Of a stretch of DNA of 11,344 nucleotides, positions 6,386-11,344 are shown one piece after another (positions within the stretch are counted from its first letter, which is position 1; every line of letters begins with the position of its first letter). The DNA is taken from positions 1 to 11,344 of the forward strand of contig JAEWHR010000221.1 of NCBI GenBank assembly GCA_023387655.1, written 5' to 3'. The notes beneath the pieces are model-generated. The model saw only the letters and a program-made list of their open reading frames with translations. It was not told the origin of the DNA and did no database searches. A program made the translations under genes and the position numbers. Source of the stretch: Bacillota bacterium (GTDB lineage: Bacteria > Bacillota > Clostridia > Lachnospirales > Lachnospiraceae).

Positions 6386-7453
6386 ATGGAGCAAGGAATT
6401 GATTGTAAACTAATCATTAAACAACTGAAAACGAAAGAGTTTTATAACATAGAAGAAAGAAAAAGAGATGCAAAGAAGCATTGGGATAAGATAGCAAAGC
6501 CACTTTATGGGCTGGGATATTTAGAGGATGCGATTGCAATACTTGTTTCTATCAACCCCAATATTACACTATCAAAGAAATGTTGTTTGGTGTTTTGTGC
6601 AGATAATGGTATTGTAGCACAGGGCGTTACTCAAACTGGAAGTGAAGTCACTGCGGTCGTGGCAAATAATATTCTTCATGGAAGGGCAAGTATTAACCAT
6701 TTTGCTAAAGTAGCAAATACAGAAGTAATTCCAGTTGATGTGGGTATGCTCACAGAAGTAGAGGGAATGCGTTGCTTAAAGCCTAGAAGAGGAACAAGAG
6801 ATTTTTCTTTGATGGAGGCAATGACGGAAGAAGAGTTATGTAATAGTATTGAAGCAGGTATTTTGTTAGTGAAAGAGTGCAAAGAATCAGGTTATGAAAT
6901 CATTGCTACAGGGGAGATGGGGATTGGGAATACGACAACCAGCAGTGCTGTTACAGCTGCTCTCCTTCAAGTACCAGCAATGAATGTTACTGGGAAGGGA
7001 GCAGGTCTTAGCAAAGATGGAATTACGCATAAGGCAAAGGTAATCGAGGAAGCACTTGCTTTTCATCATTTGACAGCGAAAGAACCATGGGAAATCTTAA
7101 AAAAAGTTGGAGGATTTGATTTGGCTGCCATGGTTGGTGTCTTTCTTGGAGGAGCATTTTATGAGGTACCTATCGTAATTGATGGCTTTATTTCATCAGC
7201 AGCTGCATTACTTGCAACCAGATTATGTGAATCATGCAAATATACAATGGTAGCTTCCCATCAGTCAGGAGAACTAGCGGCACGAATGATACTGGAGGAA
7301 CTAAATCTTAATCCAATTATCCAATGCCGTCTTTCCTTAGGAGAAGGAACAGGAGCAGTTGCGGTTATACCGTTACTTGAAATGGCATTAAGTGAATACC
7401 GCAGTATGCCAACCTTTACAGACATACAAATCAAGGAGTATAAACCATTATGA
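6386..7453 (+). CDS. cobT: Nicotinate-nucleotide-dimethylbenzimidazole phosphoribosyltransferase
   Basis: CobT transfers phosphoribose from nicotinate mononucleotide to the lower-ligand base (typically dimethylbenzimidazole), giving alpha-ribazole 5'-phosphate in the cytoplasm. The protein is 355 residues from the ATG at 6386, the usual family length. That start has AGGATGG at 6371-6377 with an 8-nt spacer; the in-frame ATG at 6374 lies inside this site and would have almost no spacer. Family landmarks, numbered from 6386, are VFCADNGIVAQGVT (about 69-82), GEMGIGNTTTSSA (about 176-188), SHQSGELAA near 291 and the C-terminal RLSLGEGTGA, whose Glu320 matches the catalytic glutamate of Salmonella CobT. 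It is the first gene after the riboswitch and overlaps cobU by four bases (ATGA). The lower base actually used cannot be read from the sequence. Confidence 0.96.
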   Translation: MEQGIDCKLIIKQLKTKEFYNIEERKRDAKKHWDKIAKPLYGLGYLEDAIAILVSINPNITLSKKCCLVFCADNGIVAQGVTQTGSEVTAVVANNILHGRASINHFAKVANTEVIPVDVGMLTEVEGMRCLKPRRGTRDFSLMEAMTEEELCNSIEAGILLVKECKESGYEIIATGEMGIGNTTTSSAVTAALLQVPAMNVTGKGAGLSKDGITHKAKVIEEALAFHHLTAKEPWEILKKVGGFDLAAMVGVFLGGAFYEVPIVIDGFISSAAALLATRLCESCKYTMVASHQSGELAARMILEELNLNPIIQCRLSLGEGTGAVAVIPLLEMALSEYRSMPTFTDIQIKEYKPL

Positions 7454-8010
7454 GATATTTAATCACCGGAGGAAGCGGGAGCGGAAAGTCTGCCTATGCA
7501 GAAGAATTGGCTTCCTCTCTTGGTTTGCCTGTGTATTATCTGGCAACGATGCAAGCGTACGGAGAAGAAGGAAAGAAGCGTGTAAAGAGACATCGTTTAC
7601 TTCGAAGCGGAAGAAACTTTCACACGATTGAGAAATCCCTGGCTGTAGATGAAGTAACCATTCCAAGAGAAAGTGTTATATTACTGGAATGTTTATCAAA
7701 TCTTCTGGCAAATGAAATGTTTGATCCAATGGGAATTGGAGCTGCTGGGCTAGTGGAGGGGGTGTTAAGACAAGTAGAGCTACTTTCTGAAACAACAACA
7801 CATCTAATAGTTGTTTCCAATGATATCGGCTTTGATGGATTCAGTTACGACGAGGATACATCCTTGTATATCAATGCGCTTGGAGAGCTTCACACAAAAT
7901 TAGCAGAAGATTTTGAGTATGTAATTGAAGTAGTTTGTGGAATTCCTTTAAATCACAAAGGAGAAAAAAACATTTATAGTGAAGATTTAGGTGCAATGGC
8001 ACCAGAATAG
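7450..8010 (+). CDS. cobU: Adenosylcobinamide kinase / guanylyltransferase
   Basis: CobU phosphorylates adenosylcobinamide and then transfers GMP to give adenosylcobinamide-GDP, the substrate of CobS. The 186-residue length is normal for the family. The P-loop GGSGSGKS is at 7-14. His48, in KRHRLLRSGRNFHTIE, corresponds to the guanylylated His46 of Salmonella CobU. A Walker-B-like LLECLSNLLANEMF is at 78-91, and CGIPLNHKG at 163-171 matches the family's C-terminal end. The usual NEVG-GIVP motif is replaced by SNDIGFDGFSYDEDT, a variant. ATGA overlap with cobT indicates translational coupling. A second, shorter CobU-like gene follows two genes later and carries the motif missing here, so the two could divide or share the task. 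Confidence 0.93.
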   Translation: MRYLITGGSGSGKSAYAEELASSLGLPVYYLATMQAYGEEGKKRVKRHRLLRSGRNFHTIEKSLAVDEVTIPRESVILLECLSNLLANEMFDPMGIGAAGLVEGVLRQVELLSETTTHLIVVSNDIGFDGFSYDEDTSLYINALGELHTKLAEDFEYVIEVVCGIPLNHKGEKNIYSEDLGAMAPE

Positions 8011-8018
8011 AGGTTATT

Positions 8019-8804
8019 ATGAAGTGGTTAAATTCCTTATGGATTGCATTTAGCATGTATTCAAAGATTAGAGTTCCCATGAAGGAATGGGAGGATTCGT
8101 CCATGCGATATGCGATTTGCTTCTTTCCTATGATAGGAGTTGTCATTGGAGGTATATTTTTTCTGACCTATCAAATAGGACATCTTCTATCCCTTGGTGA
8201 TAGTTTAATTGCAGCTTTTCTAACTGCAATTCCGATATTAATATCTGGCGGAATTCATATGGATGGTTATTGCGATACCATGGATGCCATTTCTTCTTAT
8301 CAGCCCAAAGAAAGAAGATTAGAAATTTTAAAGGATCCCCATTCCGGTGCGTTTGCAATCATTCGAAGCGGAGTTTATTTTTTATTGTATTTTGGTATGG
8401 TTTCTGTATTAACAGTAGAAAGCTGTATGGTCATCGCCATATTCTTTGTTATATCAAGAGCTTTCAGTGGTTTAGCAGTTGTAGGATTTAAAACAGCAAA
8501 ACAAAATGGTCTAGTAGCAACATTTCAGCAAGCAGCACACAAAAGAAAGGTAACAATTAGTATGGTTATCTACTTAGTGCTTGCGGTAATAGGTATGTTA
8601 TTGGTTTCTCCAGTTCTGGCAACTACGGGCATATTGGTAGCTTTGTATTGTTTTTTTCGCTATAAGAAGTTGGCGTATCAGTTGTTTGGTGGTACGACAG
8701 GAGATTTGGCAGGTTTCTTTTTAGTACGTTGTGAATTGATGGCTGGATTGGCTGTTGTAATTACGGAAGGAGTGGTGAATTATGGAGCTGGTCATTGGTG
8801 GTAA
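8019..8804 (+). CDS. cobS: Adenosylcobalamin-5'-phosphate synthase (CobS)
   Basis: CobS is the membrane enzyme that joins adenosylcobinamide-GDP and alpha-ribazole (phosphate) to form adenosylcobalamin (phosphate). The protein has 261 residues with several hydrophobic segments (about 33-55, 60-78, 115-150, 178-212 and 233-250). The signature GGIHMDGYCDTMDA is at 77-90, with acidic residues Asp82, Asp86 and Asp89 suited to metal binding. EILKDPHSGAF (102-112) and FGGTTGDLAGF (223-233) also match the family. The start has GAGG 6 nt upstream and lies 8 nt after the cobU stop. The 3' end overlaps the next gene by 23 nt, so the operon is tightly packed. Cys85 and other small differences seem ordinary. 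Confidence 0.95.
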   Translation: MKWLNSLWIAFSMYSKIRVPMKEWEDSSMRYAICFFPMIGVVIGGIFFLTYQIGHLLSLGDSLIAAFLTAIPILISGGIHMDGYCDTMDAISSYQPKERRLEILKDPHSGAFAIIRSGVYFLLYFGMVSVLTVESCMVIAIFFVISRAFSGLAVVGFKTAKQNGLVATFQQAAHKRKVTISMVIYLVLAVIGMLLVSPVLATTGILVALYCFFRYKKLAYQLFGGTTGDLAGFFLVRCELMAGLAVVITEGVVNYGAGHWW

Positions 8805-9198
8805 AGCCTCAGGGAAATTAGAATATACCAGAAAGATTTCAGGATTATCAATTGATGCTGTTGCAGATGGTGTAATGGATGAAACAAAAGAGATTCTCTA
8901 TTCTTTACAGGAGGTCATTCGTGAGTGGATGAAGGTAGATCATCCTTCGTTTACTGAGGAGGAGATGATAGCAAGGTATCTGGAACGACTTTACTTATAT
9001 ATAGCGAAAAATCCGAATTGTTTTATTCTTTGCGATGAAGTTGGACTTGGAGTAGTTCCTATAGAAGCTTTTGAAAGAAGTTACCGGGAGGTAGTTGGAC
9101 GAATTCTTTGTGAACTTGCAAAGCTTAGTAAAAAAGTACACCGTGTATACTATGGAATAGGAGCGGTTATTAAAGATGAAACGAATTGCACTCATTAG
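8782..9198 (+). CDS. Short CobU-like paralogue with degenerate P-loop
   Basis: The 138-residue product resembles CobU but is about 45 residues shorter than the normal enzyme. Residues 4-15 (VIGGKASGKLEY) match the P-loop region, but the Ser/Thr after GK is Leu13. No counterpart of the guanylylated His is seen. Toward the C-terminus CDEVGLGVVPIEAFERSYREVVGR (in two parts, 84-93 and 94-107) closely matches the NEVG-GIVP region that is altered in the full-length CobU two genes upstream. The end, GIGAVIK, replaces the usual GIPL-K. AAGGAG at 8767-8772 with a 9-nt spacer supports the start, which overlaps cobS by 23 nt; the end overlaps cobC by 23 nt. It may be a nonenzymatic partner of CobU or have limited kinase activity; the function is unproven. 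Confidence 0.8.
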   Translation: MELVIGGKASGKLEYTRKISGLSIDAVADGVMDETKEILYSLQEVIREWMKVDHPSFTEEEMIARYLERLYLYIAKNPNCFILCDEVGLGVVPIEAFERSYREVVGRILCELAKLSKKVHRVYYGIGAVIKDETNCTH

Positions 9199-9775
9199 GC
9201 ATGGGCTAACGAAAGGAAATCTTAGCAAATGCTATATTGGTAAAACGGAAGAACCCTTATGTGAAGAGGGTATTGATGAACTTTTGTTAAAGAAATTAAG
9301 AGGTTCTTATCCATCTACGGGAAAAATTTATTGTTCTCCAATGCTTCGATGCCAGATGACTGCCAATTTACTGTATCCAAACAGAGAACTTAATCTTGTA
9401 TCTGACTTTAGAGAATGTGATTTTGGTCTTTTTGAGGGAAAGAATTATAAACAGCTTTCCATGGAGCCATTATATCAGCAATGGATTGATTCCAATGGTA
9501 TGATGCCGTTTCCATCAGGCGAATCGCGAGAAGAGTTTGAACTCCGCTGTAGGGAAGCTTATAAAAAAGTAATTAAAGAACTTTTTAAAGTGGCACCAGT
9601 CTCTAATAACAAAACAGATGCAGTACTCATCGTCCATGGCGGAACTATTATGGCTATCTTATCCGCATTCGCGATGGAAAGGAAAGATTATTATTCTTGG
9701 GGCTGTGATAACGGGAGTGGATATCTGCTAAACGTTATGGAAGATGGAAGGATAGAAGTAATTTCAGAGCTTTAG
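9176..9775 (+). CDS. cobC: Alpha-ribazole phosphatase (histidine phosphatase family)
   Basis: CobC removes the 5'-phosphate from alpha-ribazole phosphate or adenosylcobalamin phosphate, the last step of nucleotide loop assembly. The 199-residue protein has the phosphoglycerate-mutase-like pattern: IRHGLT with the phosphorylated His9 (8-12), SPMLRCQMTA with Arg58, FRECDFGLFEGK with Glu80, and VHGGT with His154. The extension GLFEGKNYKQL is typical of the CobC/GpmB group. Other histidine phosphatases look alike, so the assignment rests partly on its place between cob genes. The gene overlaps its upstream neighbour by 23 nt; the AGGAG at 9159-9163 is 12 nt before the ATG, a slightly long spacing. 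A 27-nt gap then leads to a small ORF. Confidence 0.9.
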   Translation: MKRIALIRHGLTKGNLSKCYIGKTEEPLCEEGIDELLLKKLRGSYPSTGKIYCSPMLRCQMTANLLYPNRELNLVSDFRECDFGLFEGKNYKQLSMEPLYQQWIDSNGMMPFPSGESREEFELRCREAYKKVIKELFKVAPVSNNKTDAVLIVHGGTIMAILSAFAMERKDYYSWGCDNGSGYLLNVMEDGRIEVISEL

Positions 9776-9802
9776 AGATAGCACAGATAGTTTGGAGGTA
9801 GT

Positions 9803-9898
9803 ATGAAAATAAAAACAATTTACACACGTAAGTTTGTGTTTGAGAATCACAAATCTGTTATGTTTAAAGTTCTTGCACAAGAATGGAGAATTTTATGA
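9803..9898 (+). CDS. Small ORF of 31 codons coupled to cbiB
   Basis: This unrecognised ORF begins at ATG 9803 with a strong GGAGG (9794-9798) 4 nt upstream. It encodes 31 residues starting MKIKTIYTRKFVFENHKSV and ending EWRIL, basic and without a signal peptide or membrane segment. Its TGA (9896-9898) overlaps the likely cbiB start (ATG 9895) as ATGA, the same coupling used between cobT and cobU. The cbiB ribosome binding site lies inside it. It could be a leader peptide that carries ribosomes to cbiB, a small functional protein, or a remnant. The strong ribosome binding site and exact overlap support translation; the function is unknown. Confidence 0.55.
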   Translation: MKIKTIYTRKFVFENHKSVMFKVLAQEWRIL

Positions 9899-10896
9899 AT
9901 TTAACAATTTTAGCATTTTTCTTAGGATTTCTCTTGGATTTAATCCTAGGTGACCCTCATTCTATTCCACATCCGGTGTGTTTTATTGGGAAGCTGATAT
10001 CTTCTTGTGAAAAATTTTTGCGAAGAAGTTTTCCAAAAACAAAGCGAGGTGAATTGATAGCCGGAGCTTTTCTTTGTATTGTAGTAATCAGTATCTCAGG
10101 ATTCATACCCTTTGTATGCTTGTATCTTACTGGTTTAGTTCATCCGATGGTAAGGCTTCTTTTGGAGACTGTGATGTATTATCAGATTTTAGCTACCAAA
10201 TCACTTCGTGTAGAAAGCATGAAAGTTTATAAGGAATTAGGTAAGGCGGATCTAACAAAGGCAAGATATCAACTTTCCATGATTGTAGGGAGAGATACGG
10301 ATTCTTTAACGGAGGAAGGAATTATTAAGGCAGCAGTAGAAACTGTAGCAGAAAATACTTCGGATGGAATTATAGCACCAATGCTTTATTTAGCAATAGG
10401 AGGTCCAGTTTTAGGATTTATTTATAAAGCGATTAACACCATGGATTCTATGGTTGCCTATAAGAATGAGAGATATCTTTATTTTGGTAGGGTAGCGGCT
10501 AGATTGGATGATGTAGCTAATTTTATCCCATCAAGAGTATCCGCTTTGTTTATGATTTTAGCGAGTGGTATTTGTAAGATATACTATTCTATCTTCTCCT
10601 CAAAAGAGGAAGGCAAGGTATATTCTATGAAAAGAGCAACCAAAATATTTTTTAAAGATCGTTATAAACACGCCAGTCCGAATTCTGCTCAAACGGAAGC
10701 AGTTTGTGCAGGAGCTCTTGGGATACAGTTAGCAGGTGATGCTTATTATCATGGAGTTCTTCATAAAAAGGAGTTTATCGGTGATTCGATAAGAAAAATC
10801 CAAGCTTATGATATCTTTAGAGTCAATGTATTATTATATGTTAGTGCATTCCTTTGTATGGGTGCCTGCCTGCTTATAAAAATCGTAATACTGTAA
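9895..10896 (+). CDS. cbiB: Adenosylcobinamide-phosphate synthase (CbiB)
   Basis: CbiB (called CobD in aerobic-pathway naming) is a membrane protein that attaches aminopropanol phosphate to adenosylcobyric acid, giving adenosylcobinamide phosphate. The start chosen is ATG 9895, with GGAG at 9885-9888 and a 6-nt spacer; ATG 9883 would leave that site inside the gene. The 333 residues include hydrophobic segments near 2-17, 52-78, 210-222 and at the C-terminus. Signatures in order are LGDPHSIPHPV (18-28), VGRDTDSLT (131-139), AENTSDGIIAP (152-162), NTMDSMVAY (181-189), ARLDDVANFIPSR (202-214) and SPNSAQTEAVCAGALG (261-276). It is probably translated with the 31-codon ORF upstream. A 123-nt gap separates it from cobD, whose product supplies its substrate. 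Confidence 0.95.
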   Translation: MNLTILAFFLGFLLDLILGDPHSIPHPVCFIGKLISSCEKFLRRSFPKTKRGELIAGAFLCIVVISISGFIPFVCLYLTGLVHPMVRLLLETVMYYQILATKSLRVESMKVYKELGKADLTKARYQLSMIVGRDTDSLTEEGIIKAAVETVAENTSDGIIAPMLYLAIGGPVLGFIYKAINTMDSMVAYKNERYLYFGRVAARLDDVANFIPSRVSALFMILASGICKIYYSIFSSKEEGKVYSMKRATKIFFKDRYKHASPNSAQTEAVCAGALGIQLAGDAYYHGVLHKKEFIGDSIRKIQAYDIFRVNVLLYVSAFLCMGACLLIKIVIL

Positions 10897-11019
10897 ATGC
10901 ACAAATATCTAGTCTATTTAGTAAGTATGCGTTCGGTAAGTATGTGGCTGCGATACAATGATATATATTTTTGTGTGGAAAAGATACGAATTTAGATGTA
11001 GGAAGAAATGAGGTTAAAT

Positions 11020-11344
11020 ATGTTATTACATCAGGTAAATCCCCATGGGGGCGATATTTACCGTCATAAGATACGGTTAGATTATTCTGCAAACTTGAAT
11101 CCTTTCGGTACCCCACCTTTGGTAAAGGAAGCTATCGTTAAGGCAAGTGAATGTCTTTATCCATATCCGGACCCTTATTGTGAGGATTTAAGAAAAGCGA
11201 TTGCTAGAAAGGAAAATGTACCAGCGGAGTTTATATTCTGCGGAAATGGTGCTGCAGAATTAATTTTTTCCTATGGGATAGCAACAAAGCCAAAAAAAGT
11301 ACTTATTGTTGCTCCAACATTTTGTGAGTATGCGCAGTCGCTAA
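11020..11344 (+). CDS. cobD: Threonine-phosphate decarboxylase, 5' part
   Basis: This PLP enzyme decarboxylates threonine phosphate to the aminopropanol phosphate used by CbiB. Only the first 108 residues are inside the window; the frame runs off the right edge. The ATG at 11020 has GAGG (11010-11013) with a 6-nt spacer. The N-terminal family motifs are clear: HGGDIYR (9-15), DYSANLNPFG (21-30), YPYPDP (47-52), GNGAAELIF (75-83) and VAPTFCEY (97-104). The PLP-binding lysine lies beyond the edge. HisC-type aminotransferases share the fold, but the HGGD start, SANLNPFG and position after cbiB favour CobD. The 123-nt gap before it shows no terminator, so it probably belongs to the same transcript. 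Confidence 0.93.
   Translation, partial: MLLHQVNPHGGDIYRHKIRLDYSANLNPFGTPPLVKEAIVKASECLYPYPDPYCEDLRKAIARKENVPAEFIFCGNGAAELIFSYGIATKPKKVLIVAPTFCEYAQSL

Noticed and set aside
7392..7631. Plus-strand ORF across the cobT-cobU junction.
   Set aside because: It is a frame shadow of two well-supported genes and has no independent start signal.
10897..10995. A 32-codon ORF starting right after the cbiB stop, containing a five-residue repeat (VSMRS/VSMWL) from GTAAGTATG repeats.
   Set aside because: No ribosome binding site is present before its ATG, and it has no coupling with cobD, unlike the 31-codon ORF before cbiB.

Overview
The window looks like chromosomal DNA from an AT-rich, low-GC Gram-positive anaerobe of the Clostridia, most likely a Lachnospiraceae member close to Lachnoclostridium (Clostridium) phytofermentans. 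That placement rests on Gram-positive ribosome binding sites (AGGAGG type), a lipobox lipoprotein, a secreted beta-helix protein with a Gram-positive signal peptide, U-tract terminators, and the cobalamin gene set. It is an inference from style and family resemblance, not a database match.

The left part (1-5617) holds four unrelated single genes. A minus-strand lipoprotein with a C-terminal LprI-like domain (194-1159) has its own terminator. A plus-strand membrane-anchored alpha/beta hydrolase (1610-2683) has an N-terminus built from nine 15-bp repeats and is followed by a degenerate 11-bp tandem repeat. A plus-strand Gfo/Idh/MocA oxidoreductase (2904-3875) ends at a strong terminator. A minus-strand secreted right-handed beta-helix protein (3992-5560) has a clear promoter.

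The right part (about 5790 to the window end) is a cobalamin (vitamin B12) operon. A plus-strand promoter (5790-5818) is followed by a repeat-containing leader, a complete cobalamin riboswitch aptamer (6000-6182) and an intrinsic terminator (6250-6285). Then come cobT, cobU, cobS, a short CobU-like paralogue, cobC, an unlisted 31-codon ORF, cbiB and the 5' end of cobD. All genes from cobT to cbiB overlap or nearly touch, except for the gap filled by the small ORF, whose stop overlaps the cbiB start as ATGA.

Together the genes cover the end of B12 synthesis. CobD makes the aminopropanol phosphate arm and CbiB attaches it. CobU activates adenosylcobinamide to the GDP form. CobT makes alpha-ribazole phosphate, CobS joins the halves and CobC removes the phosphate. 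No corrin-ring genes are seen here; they may lie downstream or elsewhere. The riboswitch should shut the operon off when B12 is plentiful.

The points most worth a second look are the 31-codon ORF coupled to cbiB, the degenerate second CobU, the 36-nt repeats and post-terminator hairpin in the cob leader, and the two short tandem repeats around the hydrolase gene.
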